From Verrucomicrobiia bacterium (GTDB taxonomy: Bacteria; Verrucomicrobiota; Verrucomicrobiia; Verrucomicrobiales; DEV007): a DNA stretch of 64,000 nt. Below, piece after piece: positions 34,806 to 44,134 of this stretch. Under the pieces are notes generated by a model. That model had not been told where the DNA came from, did no database searches, and saw only the letters and a list, made by a program, of their open reading frames with translations. Both the position numbers and the translations under genes were made by a program. The DNA lies in NCBI GenBank assembly GCA_030425385.1, contig JAUIAH010000013.1:62001-126000 (forward strand). Direction: 5' to 3'. Each line of letters starts with the position of its first letter. Positions within the stretch are counted from its first letter, which is position 1.

Positions 34806-36173
34806 TTAGGATTCGTTAGCTCTCACCCAACCGTGACCAATGGGAATCTTCGTGACTGAATTGTTAGGTAGATCAGGCACTTGCGCTAGAGGCGCAAGCG
34901 TTTCCCTCCACCGCGCGTGCGCCTCAGCCATTTGAGTGACGATGTCAGGGTGCTGCGCAGAGACGTCCAGGGTTTCTTGCGGATCCGTTTGCAAGTCGAA
35001 GAGTTGCCAACGATCTTCCTCGTATTTCTTGTACAAGCGCCAGTGCTTCCACCGTGCCGCGATAAGGTGTCGGCGAACGGCGTCATCCGGTTGATTGTTG
35101 AGCCAGAACAGATGCGTGTGTGCAGGACCAGTGTGCTTGCCTTGAAGGTAAGGAAAGAGATCCACGCCATCACAATGCTCGGGAATGGTGCCACAGGTGA
35201 GAGAAGTGATCGTTGGGTAGAAATCAAAGTTGGCGATGAGGCCATGGTGGGACTCGCCTTGAGGCACGATCCCTGGGAGAGAGAAGATCGTAGGCACGCG
35301 CACCCATCCCTCCTTCTGCGTGCCCTTGCCTTTGCCCCCAGTGTAGGGCGTGGAAGTACCGCCTTCGGCTCCATTGGCTCCATTGTCGCTTGAGAAGATG
35401 ATGAGAGTCCTCTTGCGGAGGTCATGCTTCTCGAGAGAGGCTAACAATTTGCCCACCTGGTCATCGACGGAAACAATCGCCCCGGCAAGCTTGCGCCGTT
35501 TGCCAATGGCCGTTGTGCGATCAGCCAGCCGGTCGGGGACCTCTTTGTTAGAGGAATGCACGGCTTCTGGAGACCAGTAGAGAAAGAAGGGATCTGCTCG
35601 ATGCCGATTGATGAAGTCCAGCATGGCATCGCCGTCGTGGTCGGTAAGCCAGACCGTATCTCCCTCTTCGTTCAGGCAGAAATACTTGGAAACTTGCTGT
35701 TTCTCATGCGGATATCGCTTCTTCGGCGGGACCTTGGCAACCTCAGTGAAGCCAACTTGCAGGGGGCCTTGCTGTTTCGATCCGATGTCCCATTTGCCAA
35801 TCTGGCCGGTTGCATAGCCGTGATCGGCAAGGACCTGTGCGAGGGTGGGGCGATCCTCGGGAATAGGGAGTCCACGCGACATCCCATATTTCCCAAAGCG
35901 CTGCGCGTACTGGCCCATCATGAGGCTGCAACGGCTCGGGCAACACGGAGGATTGGGAATATAGGAAGCCGTGAAGCGAACACCTTCAGCGGCAAGTCGA
36001 TCAATGTGAGGGGTCGGAATGTCCTTGCTGCCATAGCAACCGAGATCACCGTATCCAAGATCGTCGATGTAGATGAGGACAATGTTCGGTTTGGAGGCAT
36101 CTGCCAAGCCCACCGACGATATCGCGGCCGCCACCACGATCCGCCATAGTGAGAGTAAGGTGAAGGTTTTCAT
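34806..36173 (-). CDS. Exported sulfatase (arylsulfatase family), formylglycine type
   Basis: The 455-residue hydrolase has a signal peptide (1-25), the metal site 'KPNIVLIYIDDLGYGDLGCYG' with Asp37 and Asp38, and the activation motif C77-C-P-S-R81, whose first Cys would become formylglycine. The doubled Cys and 'SLMMG' instead of the usual LxTG are atypical. 'GGKGKGTQKEGWVRVPTIF' and 'SSDNGANG' are family landmarks for substrate and metal binding. It cleaves sulfate esters, probably from polysaccharide. It is tail-to-tail with the cytochrome gene, and a second sulfatase gene is 63 bases upstream. No sulfatase-activating enzyme is seen in the window. Confidence 0.88.
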   Translation of the reverse strand: MKTFTLLSLWRIVVAAAISSVGLADASKPNIVLIYIDDLGYGDLGCYGSKDIPTPHIDRLAAEGVRFTASYIPNPPCCPSRCSLMMGQYAQRFGKYGMSRGLPIPEDRPTLAQVLADHGYATGQIGKWDIGSKQQGPLQVGFTEVAKVPPKKRYPHEKQQVSKYFCLNEEGDTVWLTDHDGDAMLDFINRHRADPFFLYWSPEAVHSSNKEVPDRLADRTTAIGKRRKLAGAIVSVDDQVGKLLASLEKHDLRKRTLIIFSSDNGANGAEGGTSTPYTGGKGKGTQKEGWVRVPTIFSLPGIVPQGESHHGLIANFDFYPTITSLTCGTIPEHCDGVDLFPYLQGKHTGPAHTHLFWLNNQPDDAVRRHLIAARWKHWRLYKKYEEDRWQLFDLQTDPQETLDVSAQHPDIVTQMAEAHARWRETLAPLAQVPDLPNNSVTKIPIGHGWVRANES

Positions 36174-36236
36174 ACGCTTTCTTGCGAGAGGGATTCCATG
36201 CGAGGGAGATCGTGAAACAACTCGTGTCGGACTCCC

Positions 36237-37658
36237 TCATTCCGTCGTCCAGGGGGCTCGCGCGTTCTCGGTGATCTCGCGATCCAGGGCTTCCATCCGG
36301 GTTTGGAGCCTGGCAACGATTTCTGGGTGTTGCTCGGCGAGGTTCGTTTGCTCGCCGATGTCCTCACTGAGATCGAACAGCAAGATCTGTGGCGGTTTGG
36401 CTTCATTGTTAGGCGCATTCTGATTTCTCCGAGGCCGCGGTTTCTTGATGAGAAGCTTCCAGTTGCCTTGGCGGAGCCCTTCTAGATGTCCGTTAGACGT
36501 GTAGTGGATAAACTCTGTGCGAGGTGATTCTTCCGTGGTTCCCTTCCAAAGATCGGAGACATCAAGGCCGTCGACTTTCTTGTCTTCGGGCAATGGGGTT
36601 TCTGTGAGGGCAGCGATGGTGGGGAGGATATCGATGGTGCCAGTGAGGGCGTTGCTACTGGTTCCGGCAGGGATGCCAGGACCACGGACAAGACAGGGCA
36701 CGCGCTGGCCGCCTTCAAACGTCGTTCCCTTGCCATTGCGGAGCGGGCCTGCGGAACCTCCGTGATGCCTGAAAGGAAGCCATGGACCATTGTCTGTGGT
36801 GTAGATGACATACGTGTTGTCCGTGAGTTTGAGGTCATCAAGGGTGTCTAACAAGCGCCCTACCTCAGTGTCGATGTGCTCGATGGTGTTGATGTAAGCA
36901 TTCTTGGGATCGGGGTCGCGCACATCATCTGGCACGTAGAGGGGTATGTGAGGCATCGAATGCGGGAGGTAGACGAAGAACGGATCATCCTGGTGTTCCT
37001 TGACGAAATCGATCGCCTTCTGAGTGCATCGCCGGGTGATCGTGCGCTGGTCCACCGGCCATTCCACCATCTTCTCATCCTCGAACAGTGGCGTCTTCCA
37101 TTTGATTAGGGTCGATTCAGGATCTTTCCAGAGGATGTCCATCCCGGCATGGCCGCCCTTCGGCTTGCCCTTGTTGTCCGGGTGATTCATGTCGTTCGAG
37201 TAGGGGATGCCGAAGTAGGTATCGAAACCATTCGCCGTTGGGAGTACTTCGGGATGATGCCCTAGATGCCATTTCCCAAAGCACCCCGTGGCATATCCCT
37301 GCGCTTTCAAATGGTCGGCAATGGTGTGCTCTTCAGGGTGGAGGCCTTTCTTGGAGGCCGGGAAGAGCACATGTTGATGCATGCCGACTCGCTTGGGATA
37401 GCAGGCCGTTAGGAGGGCAGCGCGCGATGGCGTGCAGACCGGGGACGCGACCATGAAGCTCGTGAACTTTCGGCCTTCTGTTGCCAATCGATCAATGTGA
37501 GGCGTCTTGATGGTTTCGGATCCAAAGCAACTGAGGTCGCCATACCCTTGGTCGTCCGTGAAGATGAGGATGAAGTTAGGCTTGGCGGCCAAAGTCTGGC
37601 TGACCAGAGCTGATAGGAGGATGAATCCGGACAATAGCGGTGACAGGCGAGCGATCAT
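36237..37658 (-). CDS. Exported sulfatase (arylsulfatase A-like)
   Basis: The 473-residue enzyme has a signal peptide (1-25), the metal-binding 'KPNFILIFTDDQGYGDLSCFG' (Asp35, Asp36) and the canonical motif C75-T-P-S-R79 followed by AALLTA, where most family members have LxTG. 'TTDNGPW' and 'HHGGSAGPLRNGKGTTFEGGQRVPC' are the usual substrate-site landmarks of arylsulfatase A-type enzymes. It belongs to the S1 sulfatase type, acting on sulfated glycans. It heads a two-sulfatase operon, divergent from the multidomain protein gene at 37832. Confidence 0.9.
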   Translation of the reverse strand: MIARLSPLLSGFILLSALVSQTLAAKPNFILIFTDDQGYGDLSCFGSETIKTPHIDRLATEGRKFTSFMVASPVCTPSRAALLTACYPKRVGMHQHVLFPASKKGLHPEEHTIADHLKAQGYATGCFGKWHLGHHPEVLPTANGFDTYFGIPYSNDMNHPDNKGKPKGGHAGMDILWKDPESTLIKWKTPLFEDEKMVEWPVDQRTITRRCTQKAIDFVKEHQDDPFFVYLPHSMPHIPLYVPDDVRDPDPKNAYINTIEHIDTEVGRLLDTLDDLKLTDNTYVIYTTDNGPWLPFRHHGGSAGPLRNGKGTTFEGGQRVPCLVRGPGIPAGTSSNALTGTIDILPTIAALTETPLPEDKKVDGLDVSDLWKGTTEESPRTEFIHYTSNGHLEGLRQGNWKLLIKKPRPRRNQNAPNNEAKPPQILLFDLSEDIGEQTNLAEQHPEIVARLQTRMEALDREITENARAPWTTE

Positions 37659-37831
37659 GGGATGAGCCTATAGCAAACCAGGGAGCGCGTTGGCGAGCCA
37701 ATCCGCCAGGATCTGAGGAAAGTGGGGGTAGAAGGTGTGTGCGAGCGTTCCTGATGCGCATAAACGTCAGTTTCATCGATTTCGGCTATCCACTTGCCCC
37801 GGTCAATCATAGTCTGAACCATCTTCCGCCC

Positions 37832-40800
37832 ATGAATGCCCTCCGAATTCTCTCGATTCTCGCTCTCGTGACCCTCGTGACTCTCGTCTCCTCGAGCATG
37901 GCAGCCGCGCCACGTGTCGTCATTCTCCATGGGGAGAGCGAATACGGTTCGGAACGAACCATGCCCGTGCTGGCGGATTGGATCCGGTCAAGCAGAGACT
38001 ATGACGTTTCCGTGCACACCTCGCCTGCGGGCACTCAAGATCTTCCCAATCTGGATGTGTTAGAATCGACCGACCTGTTAGTGCTTTGCTTGCGGTTCCG
38101 TGAGGCGACGCCTGAACAGATGGCTCAATTGAAGGCTTACCTTGATGAAGGGAAGCCGGCGATTGCTTTTCGAACGACCAGCCATGCGTTTCTCGAGGAT
38201 AAGGGCTGGTTCCCGCCGATCTTTGGCGGTCACTACAAAGGGCATGCGGGAAACCGTGAGGGCACTCAGGTGGTGGTCCCCACGTCAGCGCTGGGGCATC
38301 CCATTCTGAAGGGCGTGGCGCCGCGATTCTCTCCTGGATACGGCGGTGCCTATTTCGCACAGCCGTTAGCGGATTTCGCCCGGCCGCTGTTGTTAGGCAA
38401 GACAGCAGACCTCCCAGCGGAACCCGTCGCTTGGACAGCGAGTCCTCTCCCGAATCAACGGCTCTTCTACACGTCGCTGGGGGCGGAGGATAACTTTGAG
38501 AATGAGAACTTTCGCAAACTGATCTTGAATGCGTGTCAGTGGTGTCTTGGTGAGGGTTCAGGAGACGTAAGAGCTGAGTCAACAGAGGTGCCTGCTCCCC
38601 CTCAGCACGACGCCGTCTTGGAAGAAACGGTGCTCTTTGGCGGCGAGGCGGATCGCTCCCAATGGCGTCACTGGGATCCCGGCATGCCTCCTCGCGCGAT
38701 TGAGATCGATCGCCGGGCTGACACGACTTCTGGTGGTCCCACCTACGAGGCCCCTCGGTGGCCCGTGGACGAGAAGACCGTCATCGCTCGGCCTGGATAT
38801 GGAGACATCCTCACACGAGACGTCTTCGGAGATTCGGTCTATCACATCGACTTCTTGATTCCCAGGGAACCACGTCACCTGAGAGGAGCGTTTCGGGGCA
38901 ATAGTGGCGTCTATGTTGATGGGAAGTGGGAAATACAAATCATCGATTCCTACGGGCAGGATCGCGTGGATGCTCAACGAACCTGTGGAGCCATCTATGG
39001 CGTGGCCGCGCCCTTAGTGAATGCGTGTGGTGAGCCTGGGACCTGGCAGAATCTCGAAATCGCCGTCAAACACATCGACGATCATGCTGCCCATCTATCA
39101 GTTTGGCTGAATGGTGTGCAGATACATGATCGTGTGAGAGTGGAGGGCCGCACGCTTCACGGATTCGCTGTGGAAGAGGCGAGCGATGCCGAGGATGGGC
39201 CGCCTCCAGTGCCTCTCTTCACCTCGACGGAAGCTGAGGGCAAGCGGTGCGCCATGGATACGGATTTCACGGCGATGGTGCGCTTTCGCACAGAGGACGA
39301 GGGGCCGTTGTTTGGGAAAGTGAGTGAGGATGGCGAGCACCGGGAGAATGACAAAGTGCTCTTCATCGACGATGGTCGCTTACATTATGACATTGGCTAT
39401 GTCGGCGTCATTGATGCAGATCGAGAGGTGGCGGATGGCGATTGGCATACCGTCGCCCTGCGGCAGCAAGGGAAGCGAGTGGAACTCTATCTTGATGGAG
39501 AGAAGCTGCTTGAGGACGCCTTCACCTCTCCTGACAATGCCGTGAGTGTCCTTCGCGTAGGAGCGGGGGCGGACAACTTTCCTGACGGCGGTGCGCGTCG
39601 TTGGGAAGGCGATATCGAGAGCTTCCACTTCTATAACGAGGCGCTCTCTGATCAAGATCTTGAACTGGCAGCAGGAAGCGAGCCCATCGAAAGAGTGAAA
39701 CCTGTCCTCCATTGGCAAGTCGATGAGGATGAGACTAGCGAAGTCGCCAAGGCAGAGGAGGAGGAGTGGGTGGGCTTTCTTGACTTTGGCCGCGCAGGCG
39801 CGGGTCCGTTACGCCTGCAGGCGGACTCCAGTGAGGTGCGCTTCGCTAATGTCACGGTGCGACCTCTCGCAGAGGTCGATCACGCCAGCATCATCAAGGC
39901 GTGGGACGAGGCCGCCTTTCAACGGGGGGAAAAGATCTACGCCGGCATCTGTTTCGCCTGTCACGGGAATTTGCAGCAGAAGGGGTCGCTCCCCACGTCT
40001 CGCCCTTTCTGGGAAGAGCCCTTTAAGAATGGCAAAGACCCCCATAGTCTCTATCTCACGCTGAAGAATGGCTATGAACAAATGCCTCCCCAGCCTTGGC
40101 TCACGCCTTCCGCGGCGTATGATGTCATTCACTACATCCGTGAGGCGTTTGTCAGGCCTAACAATGCCGCGGAATACACGGAGATTACGGATGATTATCT
40201 AACGAGCTTGCCCAAAGGCATGGGTACGGAAGGTAAGCTGACCCAGGAACAGATCGATTATGCCCGTGGGCCCAAGTATCTTCGCATGAACTTCGGCCCC
40301 ATGCTTGACTGGACGTTTGAGGTGGCTCCAGATAACATAGCCTACAAAGGGATCGCCATTCGGCTAGACCAGGGGCCTGGTGGCGTGAGTAAAGGGCGCC
40401 ACTGGATGGTTTATGATCACGACACGATGAGGGTGGCAGCCGCCTGGTCGGGCAGTCAGTTTGTCGACTGGAAAGGAATCGCCTTTGATCAGTCGCACAA
40501 TTCCCACACGAGCATCGTCGGCGACAAGACGTTGGTGAATCCGGTAGGGCCAGGCTGGGCCCATCCAGAAACGGGTTCGTGGGAGGATCCTCGTTTCCTG
40601 GGCCGCGATGGCAAACCCTACGGCCCCTTGCCGCGCGATTGGGTGCAGTTCAAGGGGCAATATGTCCACGGTCATCAAGTCGTTCTCCGCTACACTGTTG
40701 GCGACGCAGACGTGCTGGAAATGCCAAGCCTGGTGCAAGGTGGTGAGCAGCCCGTCTTCGCGCGCACCTTGAATATCGGCAAATCAAGTCATGATCTCCG

Positions 40801-42400
40801 TTTGCGCGTGTCTCCGGCCGCAGTCACCGCACAAGTGCTAGGAGGTGAGGCTTCGCTGGACATCATCGAGGGCTATCAGGTCATGACCGTGCTCGCGCAA
40901 GATACCCCCATCAGAGTCAATGTGCTTTCGACGACCGCTCCGGCAGAGAGTCTCACCATTGCCGCTCTGTTAGCGGCTGAGCCAGAAGATCTCATGCCCT
41001 ACACGGAAGGCGGCCCAAGGCAGTGGACGGAAACGGTCGTGACTCAGGGGAAACGTGGCCATGACGGCGATCCCTTCGCCATCGATGAGATCACTTGCCC
41101 GGCCGAGAATCCCTATCACAGCTGGATGCGTATCGGAGGATTTGATTTCCTGCCAGGGGGCAATCGAGCGGCAGTCGCCACGTGGTTAGGCGATGTGTGG
41201 TTGGTCGATGGGATCGATGGTGCCTTTGGCCAGCACACGTGGAAACGTATTTGCACCGGCTTATTTCAGCCGTTAGGCGTGAAGGTAGTCGATGGCACCA
41301 TCTATGTGACTTGTCGGGATCAGTTGGCCAGGCTCCACGACCTCAACGGTGATGAAGAGATCGACTACGTGGAGTGCTTTAATAACGACCACCAAGTCAC
41401 CGAGCACTTCCATGAGTTCGCCATGGGACTGCAGACGGATGACGAGGGCAATTTCTACTACGCCAAGTCCGCTAGGCATGCGCTGAAAGCGCTCGTCCCG
41501 CATCACGGCACGCTCTTGCGAGTGCGTAAAGATGGGTCCAGGACCGATATTCTCGCAACAGGCTTTCGCGCCGCCAACGGTGTTTGTCTCAACCCCGACG
41601 GGACTTACATTGTCACCGATCAAGAGGGCCACTGGAACCCCAAGAACCGGATCAACTACGTCAGAGAGGGCGGATTCTATGGCAACATGTATGGCTACCA
41701 CGAGGTCACTGATCCTAGCGATGAGGCGATGGAACAGCCGCTCTGTTGGATCACAAACGCCTTTGATCGCAGTCCTGGTGAACTGCTTTGGGTTCCAATG
41801 GATGCGAATTGGGGGGCTCTCAATGGCTCCCTGCTCAATCTAAGCTACGGTCGCGGCCGCGTCTTTGTCGTGCCGCACGAGAAGCTGCCCGACGGCCAGG
41901 CACAAGGAGGCATGGTGAGTCTGGGACTCGATTTCCCTACGGGAATCATGCGCGGCCGCTTTCATCCTGACAATGGCCAACTTTACACCACGGGTATGTT
42001 TGCCTGGGCTGGGAGTAAGCACCAGGACGGTGGCTTCTACCGCGTACGGGCCACGGGTGCAGCCCCCAATCTTCCCATCGCGTTGAAGGCGCGCCCGTCG
42101 GGAATTGAGTTAGGGTTCACTGATCCGTTGGATAAGGCGTCCGGTAGCGATGTGAGCAATTATCAGATCAAGGTCTGGGGCCTGAGACGGACCAAGAACT
42201 ACGGCTCGCGGCACTATGATGAGCGCACCTTAGAAATCACCAATGCGGACATTTCCGATGATGGAAAGACAGTCTTGCTCACTGTCCCGGAGATCGCCCC
42301 GACCTGGTGCATGGAGATCAAGGTGAATGTCAGAGACGTTTCTGGCGCACCCTTAGAACGCGTCATCCACAACACCATTCATCAGCTAGGCGACTCGTGA
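37832..42400 (+). CDS. Giant exported multidomain protein: ThuA, DUF1080, LamG, cytochrome c, DUF6797, propeller
   Basis: The 1522-residue protein starts at ATG 37832, giving signal peptide MNALRILSILALVTLVTLVSS. Domains in order: ThuA-like glutamine-amidotransferase fold (about 27-250, 'RVVILHGESEYGSERTMPVLADWI'), DUF1080/3-keto-disaccharide-hydrolase beta-sandwich (about 330-415, 'FRGNSGVYVDGKWEIQIIDSYG'), LamG-type sandwich (about 470-620), a monoheme cytochrome c with C707-F-A-C-H711, a DUF6797 domain (about 790-1040), and a C-terminal propeller of the membrane-bound dehydrogenase/sorbosone-dehydrogenase kind (about 1090-1420, 'GGFDFLPGGNRAAVATWLGDVWLVDG'). Single polypeptides of this make-up are found in Verrucomicrobiota and planctomycetes (recall); ThuA and DUF1080 point to 3-keto-sugar metabolism. 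Confidence 0.85.
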   Translation: MNALRILSILALVTLVTLVSSSMAAAPRVVILHGESEYGSERTMPVLADWIRSSRDYDVSVHTSPAGTQDLPNLDVLESTDLLVLCLRFREATPEQMAQLKAYLDEGKPAIAFRTTSHAFLEDKGWFPPIFGGHYKGHAGNREGTQVVVPTSALGHPILKGVAPRFSPGYGGAYFAQPLADFARPLLLGKTADLPAEPVAWTASPLPNQRLFYTSLGAEDNFENENFRKLILNACQWCLGEGSGDVRAESTEVPAPPQHDAVLEETVLFGGEADRSQWRHWDPGMPPRAIEIDRRADTTSGGPTYEAPRWPVDEKTVIARPGYGDILTRDVFGDSVYHIDFLIPREPRHLRGAFRGNSGVYVDGKWEIQIIDSYGQDRVDAQRTCGAIYGVAAPLVNACGEPGTWQNLEIAVKHIDDHAAHLSVWLNGVQIHDRVRVEGRTLHGFAVEEASDAEDGPPPVPLFTSTEAEGKRCAMDTDFTAMVRFRTEDEGPLFGKVSEDGEHRENDKVLFIDDGRLHYDIGYVGVIDADREVADGDWHTVALRQQGKRVELYLDGEKLLEDAFTSPDNAVSVLRVGAGADNFPDGGARRWEGDIESFHFYNEALSDQDLELAAGSEPIERVKPVLHWQVDEDETSEVAKAEEEEWVGFLDFGRAGAGPLRLQADSSEVRFANVTVRPLAEVDHASIIKAWDEAAFQRGEKIYAGICFACHGNLQQKGSLPTSRPFWEEPFKNGKDPHSLYLTLKNGYEQMPPQPWLTPSAAYDVIHYIREAFVRPNNAAEYTEITDDYLTSLPKGMGTEGKLTQEQIDYARGPKYLRMNFGPMLDWTFEVAPDNIAYKGIAIRLDQGPGGVSKGRHWMVYDHDTMRVAAAWSGSQFVDWKGIAFDQSHNSHTSIVGDKTLVNPVGPGWAHPETGSWEDPRFLGRDGKPYGPLPRDWVQFKGQYVHGHQVVLRYTVGDADVLEMPSLVQGGEQPVFARTLNIGKSSHDLRLRVSPAAVTAQVLGGEASLDIIEGYQVMTVLAQDTPIRVNVLSTTAPAESLTIAALLAAEPEDLMPYTEGGPRQWTETVVTQGKRGHDGDPFAIDEITCPAENPYHSWMRIGGFDFLPGGNRAAVATWLGDVWLVDGIDGAFGQHTWKRICTGLFQPLGVKVVDGTIYVTCRDQLARLHDLNGDEEIDYVECFNNDHQVTEHFHEFAMGLQTDDEGNFYYAKSARHALKALVPHHGTLLRVRKDGSRTDILATGFRAANGVCLNPDGTYIVTDQEGHWNPKNRINYVREGGFYGNMYGYHEVTDPSDEAMEQPLCWITNAFDRSPGELLWVPMDANWGALNGSLLNLSYGRGRVFVVPHEKLPDGQAQGGMVSLGLDFPTGIMRGRFHPDNGQLYTTGMFAWAGSKHQDGGFYRVRATGAAPNLPIALKARPSGIELGFTDPLDKASGSDVSNYQIKVWGLRRTKNYGSRHYDERTLEITNADISDDGKTVLLTVPEIAPTWCMEIKVNVRDVSGAPLERVIHNTIHQLGDS

Positions 42401-42492
42401 GCCGATCTTTTAAGGACATTGATGAGAGTGATGATCGAGACAAAGAATCGATGAGGAATAGGGCTCGGCGAGTGTAGACTTCAGAGGAAGCC

Positions 42493-42855
42493 ATGGCCGC
42501 ATTCTTTCAACATCTGACGGATGAACAGCTCCGACACGAGTTGCGAGGCTTTCCTTCGATTACGGTGGAGGCTGCGTTGACCTTGCAAGCGAATGCGGCC
42601 CCCGCGCAAGTGAGCGCGGTGGTGGTCCGTATCTTGTCGTTCTATCTCCCGAGAGGTGCCGAGGCGGATCTCACCACGCAGCCGGATGCGGCGCGCTTGC
42701 GTGAGGATTTGGGAATCGATTCGTTGGCCCTTTCCGAGGCAGCGTTCAAGCTGGAGGAACTGTTCGACATGCGGGTGGAGAATGCGGAGCTAGCCGAGAT
42801 GCAAACCTTGGGCGATTTGCGGAAGTTTGCCGAAAGACGTTTGTTAGACCGATGA
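42493..42855 (+). CDS. Acyl carrier protein-like protein
   Basis: The 120-residue protein has the phosphopantetheine site 'LGIDSLALSE' with Ser77, then the acidic helix 'AAFKLEELFDM'. About 40 extra residues precede the four-helix fold, so it is not the housekeeping AcpP. GAGGAAG lies a few bases before the ATG. It overlaps the ketoacyl synthase gene by ATGA, so the two are partners. It would carry acyl or ketoacyl groups for a dedicated pathway encoded by this operon. Confidence 0.85.
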   Translation: MAAFFQHLTDEQLRHELRGFPSITVEAALTLQANAAPAQVSAVVVRILSFYLPRGAEADLTTQPDAARLREDLGIDSLALSEAAFKLEELFDMRVENAELAEMQTLGDLRKFAERRLLDR

Positions 42856-44108
42856 GCGGTGCCGAAGTCGTCATCACGGGGATCGGTGTGGTCTCACCCA
42901 TCGGCAGTTCCCTCGAGGCCGCGACCGCTTCATTGAAGCATGGACGGCATGGCCTTTCCAAAGTGTCCTTGGTGCCTGGACGAGAAGAGAGTGCGAGAGT
43001 GGTCGGGAAAGTGAGCGGGTATGCGTTTCCTTCTCCTGACGTGCGGGATTGGGTGGTGCCGGATGATTCTGCGGTGGATCCCGTGAAGGAGCCGACTTTG
43101 GCACCTCACGGTGTCTTTGCGGTGGATGCGTTAGAGCAGGCGCTGGATCAAGCGGGATGGGAGGCCCGTGATTGGCAGGATCCACGCACCGGTCTGGCTG
43201 CGGCTTCTTCGGGTTCTCCCATGCTACTCAAGCATCACCTCGATACCCTGGAAGCCACGGCTTGGCGTCGCGGACATCCCTACGGCGTGGTGCGGTCGGT
43301 GGCGGGAACCTTGAACTTCAATCTCGCCGCCCGCTACGGTATCCAGGGTGCGAGCACGGGTTTCGTTTCGGCCTGCGCCTCTAGCAGTCATGCATTGGGT
43401 TATGCGGTGGATGAGATCAAGCTGGGACGTCAGGAGCGGATGATCGTCGTGGCGGCAGAGGAAGTCTTTGTGGAATCGGTCCTTCCCTTTGATGCCATGC
43501 GCGCCCTGACGCTTTGTGAGGATCCGAATTCGGCGAGTCGACCATTTGATCGGGGTCGCGATGGGTTTGTCATGGCAGAGGGAGCTGTTGCCATGGTGTT
43601 AGAAGCTTCCTCCACGGCGATTGGGAAACCACTAGCAAAGATATGCGGGTGGGGGCAGGCGGCTGATGGTTACCATGTGGCGAGCCCCGATCCCGAGGGA
43701 AGGGGACTTTGTCGGGCGATGCGCCGCGCCTTAGGCGATGCGGAGGTGTCTGCCGATGACATCGATTACGTGAATGCACATGCCACCTCGACGGTGGCGG
43801 GTGATCGGGCGGAGGCGCTGGCGTTGCGCAGCGTCTTTGCTGAGGGAGGAAAGGTCCCGAGAATCGTAAGCACGAAAGGTCTCACCGGGCATGGGCTCAG
43901 CTATGCGGGATTGTTAGAAGCCGCCATCGTGGTGATATCGTTGAGTGAAGGATTTGTTCCGGGAAACGTGAATCTACGCGAGCCTGATCCTGCCTGTGAA
44001 GGCCTGCCCTTGCCCATCTCGGCAGAGGCGGTTCCATGTGCGTTGGCTCTCACGAATAGCAGTGGCTTTGGAGGTGCCAACGTTTGCCATGTGTTGGCCC
44101 GAGTGTGA
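42852..44108 (+). CDS. Beta-ketoacyl-ACP synthase II family enzyme
   Basis: The 418-residue condensing enzyme has the Cys-His-His triad in FabF spacing: C175 ('VSACASSSHALG'), H310 ('VNAHATSTVAGD', with Ala in place of the usual Gly of NAHGT) and H347 ('STKGLTGHGLSYAG'). It extends acyl chains carried by ACP. The first 60 residues are diverged. It overlaps the ACP gene and stands apart from a typical fabF operon, so it may serve a secondary lipid or polyketide. It is followed after 26 bases by the membrane protein gene. Confidence 0.88.
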   Translation: MSGAEVVITGIGVVSPIGSSLEAATASLKHGRHGLSKVSLVPGREESARVVGKVSGYAFPSPDVRDWVVPDDSAVDPVKEPTLAPHGVFAVDALEQALDQAGWEARDWQDPRTGLAAASSGSPMLLKHHLDTLEATAWRRGHPYGVVRSVAGTLNFNLAARYGIQGASTGFVSACASSSHALGYAVDEIKLGRQERMIVVAAEEVFVESVLPFDAMRALTLCEDPNSASRPFDRGRDGFVMAEGAVAMVLEASSTAIGKPLAKICGWGQAADGYHVASPDPEGRGLCRAMRRALGDAEVSADDIDYVNAHATSTVAGDRAEALALRSVFAEGGKVPRIVSTKGLTGHGLSYAGLLEAAIVVISLSEGFVPGNVNLREPDPACEGLPLPISAEAVPCALALTNSSGFGGANVCHVLARV

Positions 44109-44134
44109 GATCATTTCAACTGACGACAAACGAC

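Noticed and set aside
37640-37831. The upstream extension of the giant protein frame
   Set aside because: The 64 codons before ATG 37832 overlap the divergent sulfatase start and lack a signal peptide, whereas translation from 37832 begins with one.
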